DNA of 47,576 nucleotides from Frigoribacterium sp. (GCA_025363205.1 JANYEI010000144.1:1-47576); one strand, 5' to 3'; positions 15,636 through 24,953 are shown, counted from the first letter of the stretch. Notes: generated by a model from the sequence alone, not told the origin. Made by a program: numbers and translations.

Positions 15636-17111
15636 TTACCAGGCGGCTGGCGCGTAGTCCTTGAGAAAGATCCCGGAGAGGTCTTCGCCCGCCTCGCCGC
15701 GCACAATCGGATCATAGACGCGCGCCGCGCCGTCCACGAGGTCAAGAGGGGCGTGGAAGCCCTCCTCCGCCAACCGGATCTTGGTGAAATGCGGCCGCTC
15801 GTCGGTGATCCAGCCCGTGTCGACGCTGGTCATCAGGATGCCGTCAGTCTCCAGCATCTCCTTCGCGCTGGTTCGCGTGAGCATGTTGAGTGAGGCCTTG
15901 GCCATGTTGGTGTGCGGATGCCCCGGGCCCTTGTAGCCTCGACCGAACTGCCCCTCCATCGCTGAGACGTTGACGATGTATTTGCGACGGGCGGCCGATG
16001 CTGCCATCGCCGGTCGCAAGCGGGACACCAGCAGGAACGGCGCCGTCACGTTGGCCAGCTGTACCTCGAGCATCTCGAGCGGGTCCACCTCGTGAACGAA
16101 CTGGGTCCAGCTGTTCTGGTCGTGCTCGTCGGGCACGAGGCCCCCGGCGTCGATCGCCGTGCCTGCGGCGAGGCGGGCAAGCGAGGACGAACCGGCAGCG
16201 AGGGCGAGCTCGGTGAGCTCGGCCGCACTGAGGCCGCCGGCGTTGGCGAGGATCGGGTGCGAGCCCACCGATGCCGCAAGCGCCTGCGGATGGGCATCGT
16301 TCGTGTGGCCGAAGGTGAGCAGCTCGGGGAGCGGGCCATCCGGCAGTGGCGAGTTTTCGGCATCCGCCAGCGGAGCATAGGAACCGGGGGAGCGCCGCAC
16401 CGTTTGCGCCGCGTTGTTGATCAGGATGTCGAGCGGGCCAGCCTCGATCATCGCGTCGGTGAGTCCGATCACCTGGGCCGGGTCCCGCAGGTCGATTCCG
16501 ACGACGCGCAGTCGGTGCAGCCAATCGCTCGCATCGGGCAGGGACGCGAATCGACGCACGGCATCGCGGGGAAATCGCGTCGTGATCGTGGTGTGCGCGC
16601 CATCCCGCAGCAGCCGAAGGGCGATGTACATGCCGATCTTCGCGCGGCCGCCGGTGAGCAAGGCGGTCTTGCCGGTGAGATCCGTTCGGGCGTCCCGCCT
16701 GGCGTGATTGAGGGCGGCGCAGTCCGGGCAGAGCTGGTGATAGAACGCGTCTACTCGCGTGTAGTGCTGCTTGCAGATGTAACACGGGCGCGACTTGAGC
16801 AGGGTGCCGGCGGTGGGTGCCGCCACCGTGATGGCGAGGGGGATGCCGCGGGTCTCGTCGTCGATGCGGTCGGGGGCCCCCGTTGCGGTGCTGGCCACCA
16901 CGGCCCGGTCAGCCTCGGCGATGACGGCTCGCTTCTCGAGCCGACGGTTGCGCTTCACCGACTTGAACATGCGGGCCGTGGCCTGGCGCACCGCGATGAA
17001 GTCGGGGTGTTCCTCGTCGATGGTGTCCATCGCGGCGAGCACACGCAGGGTCACCTGCAGCTCGGTCGGGTTGATGGCACCGCTCGAGCCGGCGCTGCTG
17101 TTCGAAGGCAC
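15636..17111 (-). CDS. Long SDR-family protein with Cys4 zinc-binding motif
   Basis: A 491-residue protein, about twice normal SDR length. The first 100 residues are helical and of no known family. A Cys4 motif follows, C110-YI-C113 ... C128-PD-C131, probably binding zinc. The SDR domain begins at about 147 with TGGRAKIG (153-160), NNAAQ (232-236) and a Ser in VNVSAMEG (S383). The usual Tyr-x3-Lys is absent: the equivalent reads T401-N-M-A-K405, though Y393 is nearby. Two insertions (about 240-290 and 290-335) separate the core strands. The GTG start at 17111 is five bases after TAGAAT, suggesting a leaderless transcript. Activity as an oxidoreductase is uncertain and the substrate unknown. 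Confidence 0.82.
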   Translation of the reverse strand: MPSNSSAGSSGAINPTELQVTLRVLAAMDTIDEEHPDFIAVRQATARMFKSVKRNRRLEKRAVIAEADRAVVASTATGAPDRIDDETRGIPLAITVAAPTAGTLLKSRPCYICKQHYTRVDAFYHQLCPDCAALNHARRDARTDLTGKTALLTGGRAKIGMYIALRLLRDGAHTTITTRFPRDAVRRFASLPDASDWLHRLRVVGIDLRDPAQVIGLTDAMIEAGPLDILINNAAQTVRRSPGSYAPLADAENSPLPDGPLPELLTFGHTNDAHPQALAASVGSHPILANAGGLSAAELTELALAAGSSSLARLAAGTAIDAGGLVPDEHDQNSWTQFVHEVDPLEMLEVQLANVTAPFLLVSRLRPAMAASAARRKYIVNVSAMEGQFGRGYKGPGHPHTNMAKASLNMLTRTSAKEMLETDGILMTSVDTGWITDERPHFTKIRLAEEGFHAPLDLVDGAARVYDPIVRGEAGEDLSGIFLKDYAPAAW

Positions 17112-17817
17112 ACAAGATTCTAAGCGACCGCCGATGTCCGCGAGGCAGAGTCTGGTTTCGATCGGCGTCGCGGTACTACTGTGTGGTCACCCCGTTGCCA
17201 CGGGTGCGGCACTCGATCCCCTTTTAGACCGGAGGTGCATCAGGTGATCGATCCTGAAACTGATTTGATTCCGAGGCGAGGGAAGGCTGCACGCCGTCAG
17301 CAGGGTCGAGCTCGAGTTCGTCAGCGTCGTGCCCGGTACCGAGTGCGACCTGGTAATCGATCTCGGACCGGGGGAGCATCCGGCGCACAATACGACGACC
17401 GCCCTCACGGATGTTCAACCGTATTCGGCCAGCATCGTGCGGGTGATCGCTTCGCTTGCCCGAATCGTGCTCAGCTTCAACACTCGGGACGCGCTGCCGA
17501 CAACGCAGAGGACCGCCGTCTATCCTCTCGTCGCTGGTTGCCGCCGCACGCTCGAGTCGCGCCCGGCTCGGCGTTGCCCAGAGAACGGCGCAGTATGTTC
17601 GCCAATACGCCCGGCCCGGCTATTTTCGACAACCCGAGGCATCGACTACGGGCCGCAGTCGAGATCTGGGCCAGCCGTGAGCCGAATGTGGGGTGAGGTC
17701 GGGAAATGGATCTACCCCGCAAGTGACGCAAACAGCCAATTCGCCTGTCGCACCACACGGCGACCGAAGTCCGGCCGATGACATTCGGCGTCAATCAGGG
17801 TGCAGAGTCGCAACTGC
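17112..17817. other. 706-bp stretch without a convincing gene
   Basis: Several overlapping frames are open but none has a recognisable family or consistent coding bias. A GGAGG at about 17231 precedes a GTG at 17244, whose frame gives an Arg-rich product; another frame, from about 17269, reads VELEFVSVVPGTECDLVIDLG. A frameshifted remnant is possible. An imperfect hairpin (CACCCCGT/ACGGGTG) lies at about 17188-17206. Confidence 0.4.
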
Positions 17818-18660
17818 TCAGATGCTGCGGTGGTCGCGTACCGCGAGTTCGAGGGCCTCGAGGCTGGGTGCGAGGGCCGCGTCTACGGCCAGCGGGTCGG
17901 TGATGTTGAGCTGCTGCATCTCCCGACGGCCTTCCGGCGCGGTGTTGATTTCATACTCTCCGGCTTCCAGGGCAGCGATCAAGTCGGTGATGACATCTTC
18001 CAGGGGGCGACGTCCCCAACCGAGCTCGTCACCGGCGTTTTGCGACGTCATCATCGCCGTATCAGTTGCACCGGGATAGACAGTCGCAACATGGACACCT
18101 GTTCCGATTAATTCTCGACGAAGCGCTTCCCCGAACTGGGCAATGCCCGATTTCGTTGCCGCGTAGACCGCGTAGAAGGGCATGCCCACGAGGGCAATCC
18201 CACTGGCTACGTTCAAAAGGATGCTGCCGCGTGCCTTCCCGCTCTCCCTCAGCAGGGGGAGGAGAGCCTTGGTCAACAGAATAGGCGCTGTGAGATTCAG
18301 GTCGATCATCGAGTGGACATCCACATCGCTGGTCAATTCGAGTCTGCCTGCGCGCACATTGCCGGCGTTGTTGACGAGGAGATCGACGGTGGTCCACGAC
18401 GAAACCCGCTCCGCGATCCGCTGAACAGCGCCAGCCTGGGTTAGGTCTTCGACCATAATCTCAGTCGTTCCGCCTTCGGCGGCAACGAGCCGTGCGGTTT
18501 CAGTGAGGGTGGCCTGCTGCCGGCCGATCAGCAGCAGGTGGCCTCCGCGTCGACCGAATTCGAGCGCGAGTGCCCGACCGATGCCCTGCCCCGCGCCGGT
18601 GATGATCCCGCGTCGATTGGTGAGATCCAGCTTGTTGAGGTCCAGCTTGTTGAAGTGCAT
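17818..18660 (-). CDS. SDR family oxidoreductase
   Basis: A 280-residue classical short-chain dehydrogenase: TGAGQGIG (21-28), NNAG (97-100), S153, Y166 and K170 in YAATK, then VATVYPGATDTAMM. The frame is open further upstream, but the ATG at 18660 gives the family length. Its N-terminus contains a small duplication, NKLDLNKLDL, from a 15-bp direct repeat (18626-18640 and 18641-18655). Function is not clear; proteins of this type reduce short carbonyl compounds or oxidise alcohols. It stands alone between two gene-poor stretches. Confidence 0.85.
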   Translation of the reverse strand: MHFNKLDLNKLDLTNRRGIITGAGQGIGRALALEFGRRGGHLLLIGRQQATLTETARLVAAEGGTTEIMVEDLTQAGAVQRIAERVSSWTTVDLLVNNAGNVRAGRLELTSDVDVHSMIDLNLTAPILLTKALLPLLRESGKARGSILLNVASGIALVGMPFYAVYAATKSGIAQFGEALRRELIGTGVHVATVYPGATDTAMMTSQNAGDELGWGRRPLEDVITDLIAALEAGEYEINTAPEGRREMQQLNITDPLAVDAALAPSLEALELAVRDHRSI

Positions 18661-19086
18661 GAGCGATCTTCCTTCCCAATGATTTTGTCCGCAGGACGGT
18701 GGCCCACATTCCCGGTCGCCGTCGCAGGTGCTGTTATAGCCAACCGGGAACCACCAGGAGAATTCCTGACTCTGTCGACCCGGATAAAAGCCCCGAGGGC
18801 AATCTGAAGGAGACCCGTTACAAGCGACGCGGGCCACGGGGCACTCTCATCGAGGCTCATTGTGGCTCCGTCGGTCGTTGAGGGGGGGTGCCAACGGCCC
18901 CCGGGTTCGACGAGGGATGTGGTTTCTTCACGTGCGTTTGCCCTTGCTCTCCCGGGGGCGGGTCAAGGACATGCTCTCCTTTGGGCGATCCTGCTCATCG
19001 GGTCGGCCGCAGTGATCGGAGCACCGTGGTTCGGCCTCGTTCCGAGAGTCGTCGATTCGCGTGTCAGCGACGCCGGGTGAGCACGA
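18661..19086. other. 426-bp gene-poor stretch
   Basis: No confident gene. A frame ending at 19080 (possible GTG starts at 18862 and about 18919) contains one hydrophobic segment, HALLWAILLIGSAAVIGAPWFGLVP, and could encode a small one-segment membrane peptide, but there is no clear ribosome site and no family. No strong repeats or terminators were seen. Confidence 0.35.
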
Positions 19087-20763
19087 CTACAGACGGTTCT
19101 CGATGCGGGAGGCCACCGCGGCCTCCTGGTAGTCCAGCCGCTCGATTAGTCTGTCCGCGGCATTCGGGTCGAGTGTGCCCCGGTTGCGCTCGGCGATCAC
19201 GGCCTCACGCTGGGCCTGGAGGAGAGTCAGTAGCAGGGCGTCGAACACGCCGGAGTCTTGGGGATTGGGTCCCTCCTGCCGCGCCGCCGCTTTCGTGTGC
19301 TGCTCTGCGAGCACGCGGAACTGCTCCAGCATCTCGGGGGGGATTCCCGGGGGAGGGGAGCTCGTGAACTCGGCCGCCACTGTCCCGGATGCGGCGCGCA
19401 CGACCTCCAACACTCGCGCGTCATTGTCGCGTCGCTCGGCGTCGTCGGGGGGAAGGTGAAGACGGCGGATCAGCGCGGGCAGGGTCGCCCCCTGGAGGAG
19501 CAGGGTGCCGACCGCCACCGTGAACGCGACGGCCTGGATGAGGGCTCGACCGGGAAAAGCCTCGCCGGTGCTCGTGCTGAGCGGGATGGCCGCGGCGGCG
19601 GCGATTGTGACCACGCCCCGCATCCCCGCCCATGAGACCACGACGGCCTCTGGCACTGTCATCGGCTCAAAGTCTCGTCGCGGGGGCCTGCCGCGGTTAC
19701 GTCGGGTTGCTGCCGCGCGCTCGAGTCGTTGCCGGAAGCGTTCGCTGCCGGCTCGGCGTTTGTCGAATCCTCGCTTCTGCAGGGCACCCTGGGCATAGAG
19801 CGCGTAGACGAACACCGGCCGCACCAGAATCACGAGCAGCAGAATGACGCCACCAAGAGCGAAGACGAGCCCGACGGGGAGCTTGGCCTCGACGACATCC
19901 CCCACCACAAATCGCAACTGCAGTCCCATGTAGGCGAAGACGAAGGCCTCGAGGAGCACATCGAACGACGACCAGACCTGCTTCTCCTGCAGCCGAGTCT
20001 GATACCCAACCCTGTTGTTCGCACCCCCGACGGCGAATGCGGCAAAAACCACGGCGAGAACCCCGGACGCTTCGAGCCGCTCGGCGATGAAGTAGGCGGC
20101 GAATGGCAGCATAATCCCGAGCACCGTCTCGAGCCCGGCGTTGCGCAGATAGCGGCGCAGGATGTTCGCCGATACCCCCAGTGCCACCCCGAGGAGGGCG
20201 CCGACGATCGCCGCGTAGGCGAAGAGAAGCACCGGATTGGCGAACAGGGTGTGGGTGCCCGCGATCGCGGAGACCGCGATGGTGAACAGGGTGAGTGCGG
20301 CGGCGTCGTTCACGAGGCTCTCACCGGTGAGGATGTCCATCACCCGGCGCGGCAGGCCGAGTTTTTTGCCGATGGCGGCCGCGGTGACGGCATCCGGGGG
20401 AGCCACCACTGCGCCGAGCAGGATGGCCGTGCCAAGTGCGAGTCCCGGCACGATCGCGGAGGCGACGAAACCGACCGCGATCGCCGTGATGATCACGAGG
20501 CTTACCCCGAGGCCGAGGATCGGGCGGAGGTTGCGCAGAAAACTAGACACCGAGAAGTTGAGCGCCGCCGAGTAGAGAAGCGGGGGCAAAACAACCCCGA
20601 GGATGAGTGCGCTCGATACCTCCAGGCGAGGCACACCGGGGATGAAGGAGACTGCGAAGCCCACGACCACGATGATCAGGGCGGGTTGCAGCCCCTTTCG
20701 CTGGGCGAGAGCGGTGACACCGATTGCCCCGAGCAACACAGCGAAGAGCAACACGATGTCCAT
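19087..20763 (-). CDS. Cation/proton antiporter, CPA1 (NhaP/NhaO-like) family
   Basis: A 558-residue membrane protein with about 12 hydrophobic segments. Conserved CPA1 motifs: the ion-binding AVVAPPDAVTAAAIGKKLGLP and GESLVNDAAALTLF (about 145-160), then SWAGMRGVVTIAAA in the second half. A long Arg-rich loop (about residues 345-380) and a soluble C-terminal tail of about 130 residues follow the last segment, as in bacterial NHE-like antiporters. It exchanges cytoplasmic Na+ or K+ for H+. It is divergent from the nucleoside hydrolase 63 bp away. Confidence 0.93.
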   Translation of the reverse strand: MDIVLLFAVLLGAIGVTALAQRKGLQPALIIVVVGFAVSFIPGVPRLEVSSALILGVVLPPLLYSAALNFSVSSFLRNLRPILGLGVSLVIITAIAVGFVASAIVPGLALGTAILLGAVVAPPDAVTAAAIGKKLGLPRRVMDILTGESLVNDAAALTLFTIAVSAIAGTHTLFANPVLLFAYAAIVGALLGVALGVSANILRRYLRNAGLETVLGIMLPFAAYFIAERLEASGVLAVVFAAFAVGGANNRVGYQTRLQEKQVWSSFDVLLEAFVFAYMGLQLRFVVGDVVEAKLPVGLVFALGGVILLLVILVRPVFVYALYAQGALQKRGFDKRRAGSERFRQRLERAAATRRNRGRPPRRDFEPMTVPEAVVVSWAGMRGVVTIAAAAAIPLSTSTGEAFPGRALIQAVAFTVAVGTLLLQGATLPALIRRLHLPPDDAERRDNDARVLEVVRAASGTVAAEFTSSPPPGIPPEMLEQFRVLAEQHTKAAARQEGPNPQDSGVFDALLLTLLQAQREAVIAERNRGTLDPNAADRLIERLDYQEAAVASRIENRL

Positions 20764-20826
20764 GGCCTAACCGTAGTGCGGCCTTGAGCTGCGACACGGC
20801 GTGGATGGATGTGGCACGGTTGACCC

Positions 20827-21786
20827 ATGCCCAAGAAGATCCTGCTCGATTGCGACCCGGGCCTCGATGATGCGCTCGCCCTGCTGCTCGCGCACGGGGA
20901 TCCGAATATTGAGCTCGTGGGTGTCACGACTGTCGGCGGCAACGTGGGGCTGCCACAGACGACCAGGAATGCACTCGCGCTGCGCGAATACCTGCACTTC
21001 GAGAAGGTTGCCGTTGCCGCGGGAGCCAGCCAGCCGCTGAGCGGTGAGACGCGAAGCGCGATTCAGGTGCACGGAGAGTCGGGACTCGGCACCGCCGCGC
21101 TGCCGGAGCCGATCCTCGCCGTGGACGACCGGCACGCCGTCGACTTCATCATCGAGACGGTCCGGGCGAGCCCGGGCGCCATTCACCTGGTCGCGACCGG
21201 CCCCCTCACCAACATCGCTCTCGCCCTCCAGAAAGAACCGGCGATCGCTCGCTTGGTGGCCTCTTTCACAATCATGGGCGGATCCTTCACCCGCGGCAAC
21301 GCGACCCCCGCGGCCGAGTTCAACATTTACGCCGATCCGGCGGCCGCCCGGATGGTGTTCGACGCCGACTGGCAGGTGGTCATGGTCGGGCTCGACCTCA
21401 CACTTCAGGCCACGGCCACCGGCCCGGTAGTGGAGCGCCTTGGCCGACTGGGAGTGCTCGCGCACGAGCTCATCCTGCCTCTTGCCACGTTCTGGGCCGG
21501 AGCGAATCAATCCGGAGCGAATCAATTCGACGCACATAACAGCAACGGGCACGGCCAGGCCGTGCACGACGTCTGCGCGGTCGCCCACGTCGCAAGACCG
21601 GATCTCTTTGCCTCGCGACCGGCCCGTGTGCGGGTGGAGTCCACCGGGGAGTTCACCAGCGGCATGACGGTCGTCGACTTTGACTCGCCGTTCCCGAACG
21701 CCATCGTGCCGGTGACCCTGGATGTCCCGGGCTTCTGGTCTTACGTCGAGCGGGTCTACTCGATCGTCGCGGAGCAGCATGCCTGA
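20827..21786 (+). CDS. Ribonucleoside hydrolase (IunH/inosine-uridine family)
   Basis: A 319-residue protein with the signature LLDCDPGLDDALAL (residues 6-19; the Asp cluster binds calcium), ATGPLTNIALAL, a central IMGGSFTRGNATPAAEFNIYADPAAA and the catalytic-site HDVCAVAH (H247, D248). It splits the N-glycosidic bond of ribonucleosides for base salvage. Residues about 224-233 (SGANQSGANQ) come from a perfect 15-bp tandem duplication close to the active-site loop; whether this alters activity is unknown. The last eight bases overlap the start of the helicase gene. Confidence 0.93.
   Translation: MPKKILLDCDPGLDDALALLLAHGDPNIELVGVTTVGGNVGLPQTTRNALALREYLHFEKVAVAAGASQPLSGETRSAIQVHGESGLGTAALPEPILAVDDRHAVDFIIETVRASPGAIHLVATGPLTNIALALQKEPAIARLVASFTIMGGSFTRGNATPAAEFNIYADPAAARMVFDADWQVVMVGLDLTLQATATGPVVERLGRLGVLAHELILPLATFWAGANQSGANQFDAHNSNGHGQAVHDVCAVAHVARPDLFASRPARVRVESTGEFTSGMTVVDFDSPFPNAIVPVTLDVPGFWSYVERVYSIVAEQHA
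21497..21526 (+). repeat. 15-bp in-frame tandem duplication in the nucleoside hydrolase gene
   Basis: The unit ccggagcgaatcaat occurs twice in perfect tandem and encodes a repeated SGANQ-type stretch. Perfect identity suggests a recent slippage event. Confidence 0.95.
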
Positions 21787-24325
21787 CCTTCTCCTCGACC
21801 GGCTGGCTCCGATCCGTGCCGCTGCGACCTACGATCCGGATGCCGTCTACGAGCAGTTCGTGGAGTGGGTGACCGGCCGAGGGCTCACCCTCTACCCCGC
21901 CCAGGACGAGGCGCTCATCGAGATCGTCTCCGGCGCCAATCTGATTCTCAGCACCCCCACCGGCACCGGCAAGTCGCTTGTCGCGATCGCAGCCCATTTC
22001 GCTGCACTTGCTCAGGGGCAGCGCACGTTTTACACGGCGCCGATCAAGGCCCTCGTCTCCGAAAAGTTCTTCGCCCTCGTCGACATCTTCGGCGCCGAGA
22101 ACGTTGGCATGGTCACCGGGGATTCGAGCGTCAACGCCGAGGCTCCGATCATCTGCTGCACCGCCGAGATCCTGGCGAATCTCGCACTGCGCCACGGCAC
22201 GGATGCCCCGGTAGACCAGGTGGTGATGGACGAGTTCCACTTCTACTCCGACCCAGAGCGCGGCTGGGCCTGGCAGGTGCCGCTGCTCACTCTGCCCGGG
22301 GTGCAGTTCATCCTGATGTCGGCGACGCTCGGGGACGTCGAGTGGCTCGCGGCCGACCTGTCGAAGCGCAACAGCCGCGAGACCGCGGTGGTCACCGGCG
22401 TCGACCGACCGGTTCCCCTGCACTATTCCTACGCCACGACCCCTGTGCACGAGACCGTGGAAGACCTGCTCGCGACCGGACAGGCGCCGATTTACATCGT
22501 TCACTTCTCCCAGCTTGCCGCCCTCGAGCGTGCGCAGGCGCTGACCAGCGTCAAGATCGCGTCCCGCGAGCAACGGGACGAGATCGCGGATGCCATCGGT
22601 GAGTTCCGCTTCACCACCAACTTCGGTCGCACCCTCAGCCGCCTCATCCGCTCCGGTATCGGGGTGCACCATGCCGGGATGCTGCCGAAGTACCGCCGGC
22701 TCGTGGAGCAGCTTGCGCAGCAGGGATTGCTCAAGGTTATCTGCGGCACCGACACCCTCGGGGTGGGCATCAACGTGCCCATCCGCACGGTGTTGCTCAC
22801 GGCGCTGACCAAGTTCGACGGTACGAAGATGCGCCAGCTCAGCGCCAGGGAGTTCCACCAGATCTCCGGTCGGGCCGGTCGCGCGGGCTTCGACACTGCC
22901 GGAACCGTGATCGTGCAGGCACCGGATCACGAGACCGAGAATGCCCGGCTGCTCGCCAAGGCCGGGGACGACCCGAAGAAGATCAAGAAGATCGTGCGCA
23001 AGCGGGCTCCCGACGGATTCGTGTCGTGGGGAGAGCCAAGCTTCGCCCGACTCGTCGCCGCGCAACCGGAGACACTGACCTCGAGCATGCAGATGAGTCA
23101 TTCGATGATTCTCAACGTGATCGGTCGCGGCGGCAGGCCGTTCGATGAACTGCGGGAGCTGATCGAGAACAACCACGAGCCGCGTCCACGGCAGCGTGAG
23201 CTCGCTCGCCAGGCCCTTGCGATCTATCGCACACTGCGCACCGCAGAGATTGTCAATCAGTCGGCCGGGGGAGACATCACCCTCACCGTGGACCTGCAGC
23301 AGAATTTCGCGCTCAACCAACCCCTCTCCCCGTTTGCGCTTGCCGTCTTCGACCTGTTGCAGCCGGCGGAAGGCGCCGTGCAGACATCGCCCACCTACGC
23401 CCTCGACCTCATCTCGGTGCTCGAGTCCACCCTCGACGACCCTCGAGCCATCCTCTCCGCCCAGCAGTTCATGGCCCGCGGCGAAGCGGTCGCGGCGATG
23501 AAGAGCGAAGGAATCGAGTACGACCAGCGCATGGAGTTGCTCGAACAGGTCACCTGGCCGAAGCCGCTCGAGGAGCTTTTGGATGCAGCCTTCCAGACCT
23601 ACCGCGCGTCACAGCCCTGGGTCGGCGACTTCGAACTCAGCCCCAAGTCCGTTGTGCGGGACCTGTACGAACGCGCAATGACCTTCAACGACTACATCGG
23701 CTTCTACAAACTCAATCGCTCCGAAGGGCTGGTGTTGCGCTATCTCTCTGACGCCTACAAAGCGGCCCGCCAGACCATCCCGGACGAAGCCAAGACCGAG
23801 GAGCTGCTCGACCTGATCGAGTGGCTCGGGGAGCTGGTGCGCCAGGTCGACTCGAGCCTTCTCGACGAGTGGGAGAAGCTCATCAATCCGGTGGTGATCA
23901 TCGACGGCGTGGCGAGCGAGGCATCCGCGCCGGTGTTGCCGCCGACGCCGAAGGGGGTGACGACCAACATCCGCGCGTTCCGCATTCTGGTGCGCAACGA
24001 GCTGTTCCGACGGGTACAGCTCGCCGCCCGTGAGGACTACGAGCAGCTCAACGAACTGGATGCCGCGGCGGGCTTCGACGCCGACGCCTGGGCAGACGCG
24101 ATGGATGCCTACTTCGACGCCCACGACACCCTCGGCATCGGCGGTGACGCTCGCAGTTCGGCCATGCTCATGGTGGATGAGGGGGCGGTCACCTGGACCG
24201 TCCGCCAGATCTTCGACGATCCAGCTGGCGACCACGACTGGGGAATCTCGGCCACGGTCGATCTCGCCGAATCCAACGCCGCCGGGGTGGCCGTAGTGCG
24301 GGTCACCGCTGTCGGCATGCTGTAG
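21779..24325 (+). CDS. DUF3516 Ski2/Mtr4-like DExH-box RNA helicase
   Basis: An 848-residue superfamily 2 helicase: motif I STPTGTGKS (K65), motif II DEFH (151-154), motif III SAT, and motif VI QISGRAGRAG (361-370). The long C-terminal part (about residues 430-848) matches the DUF3516 domain of actinobacterial helicases related to eukaryotic Ski2/Mtr4. The frame is open 57 bases further upstream, but the ATG at 21779 gives the family start MPDLLLDRL. It probably unwinds structured RNA in decay or ribosome biogenesis. It is translationally coupled to a nucleoside hydrolase, which would salvage nucleosides from RNA turnover; that link is inferred. Confidence 0.92.
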   Translation: MPDLLLDRLAPIRAAATYDPDAVYEQFVEWVTGRGLTLYPAQDEALIEIVSGANLILSTPTGTGKSLVAIAAHFAALAQGQRTFYTAPIKALVSEKFFALVDIFGAENVGMVTGDSSVNAEAPIICCTAEILANLALRHGTDAPVDQVVMDEFHFYSDPERGWAWQVPLLTLPGVQFILMSATLGDVEWLAADLSKRNSRETAVVTGVDRPVPLHYSYATTPVHETVEDLLATGQAPIYIVHFSQLAALERAQALTSVKIASREQRDEIADAIGEFRFTTNFGRTLSRLIRSGIGVHHAGMLPKYRRLVEQLAQQGLLKVICGTDTLGVGINVPIRTVLLTALTKFDGTKMRQLSAREFHQISGRAGRAGFDTAGTVIVQAPDHETENARLLAKAGDDPKKIKKIVRKRAPDGFVSWGEPSFARLVAAQPETLTSSMQMSHSMILNVIGRGGRPFDELRELIENNHEPRPRQRELARQALAIYRTLRTAEIVNQSAGGDITLTVDLQQNFALNQPLSPFALAVFDLLQPAEGAVQTSPTYALDLISVLESTLDDPRAILSAQQFMARGEAVAAMKSEGIEYDQRMELLEQVTWPKPLEELLDAAFQTYRASQPWVGDFELSPKSVVRDLYERAMTFNDYIGFYKLNRSEGLVLRYLSDAYKAARQTIPDEAKTEELLDLIEWLGELVRQVDSSLLDEWEKLINPVVIIDGVASEASAPVLPPTPKGVTTNIRAFRILVRNELFRRVQLAAREDYEQLNELDAAAGFDADAWADAMDAYFDAHDTLGIGGDARSSAMLMVDEGAVTWTVRQIFDDPAGDHDWGISATVDLAESNAAGVAVVRVTAVGML

Positions 24326-24338
24326 CGCCCACCGCGCT

Positions 24339-24600
24339 TGCCCCACCCACCTCCCTTGCCCCAACCACCTCCCGTTTTTCTCATCACCCCCGTGTATAAA
24401 CACGGCGGTGGTCCCATAAGTGGGAGGTGGAAGACGGAGGGGGAAGCGAAATCGGGATGCTGTAACTTCCCACCGCGGTTTCCCCCCAGCCACCCCCACC
24501 ACTCGAACCACCCGAGCCACCCCCACCACTCGAACCACCTCCCGTTTTCCTCATCACCCCCGTGTACAAACACGGCGGTGGTCGCATAAATGGAAGGCGG
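24339..24600. repeat. Duplicated hairpin element with nested tandem repeats
   Basis: Two copies of a 67-bp element lie at 24364-24430 and 24534-24600, about 61 of 67 bases identical. Each carries the stem CCGTGT-N4-ACACGG (24390-24405 and 24560-24575), extended past a C/C mismatch by four pairs, and an outer pair ccacctccc/gggaggtgg (24365-24373 and 24422-24430, perfect in copy 1, two mismatches in copy 2). Between them a 25-bp unit beginning agccacccccacc occurs twice (24488-24512 and 24515-24539). A shorter unit, ttgcccca(c/a)ccacctccc, is doubled just before copy 1. The block lies between convergent genes and looks like a dispersed intergenic repeat. Confidence 0.85.
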
Positions 24601-24808
24601 ATGGGGGACACGGAAGCGTGTGCGCCGAATCCCGCGGGCGGCACGGACTGCATCATTCAAGACTCGCTGGACGGGATTCAGCTCGCCTGCTGTCCAGCGG
24701 AAACTTCCGACGAGCCACGATGCAGGGAACTCTGCGGCCCAGGGCTCGATCGTCCGGTCTTCCACGCCGATAACATCCGCAGATCACATCCGCCCACAAC
24801 ATCGGCCG

Positions 24809-24946
24809 TTAGCTCCAGAGGGTGCGGCGGTATTGCGGGAGACGGTCGGGGCAGAGGGCGTCGGTTTCGCGCAATGCGCCGCCGACGGGGACCGTACCGG
24901 TATGGTCGTGCCGATGCGGATAAGCCTCACCGCCTGCAGCACTCAA
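24809..24946 (-). CDS. Possible small protein, His/Asp-rich, unknown
   Basis: A leftward 45-residue frame starts at TTG 24946, eight bases after the peroxiredoxin stop, and ends CPDRLPQYRRTLWS. The stretch HRHDHTGTVPVGGALRET looks protein-like, but there is no ribosome site and I know no family. It may be chance or the tail of a decayed gene. Confidence 0.25.
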   Translation of the reverse strand: MSAAGGEAYPHRHDHTGTVPVGGALRETDALCPDRLPQYRRTLWS

Positions 24947-24953
24947 CTTTGCG

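Noticed and set aside
24488-24539. Tandem 25-bp units considered as a CRISPR-like array
   Set aside because: Only two copies with a two-base spacer and no cas genes.
23609-24765. Long leftward frames across the helicase 3' end and the repeat block, with GGGWG-type repeats
   Set aside because: They lie on the wrong strand of a well-supported gene and the protein repeats simply mirror the DNA repeats.
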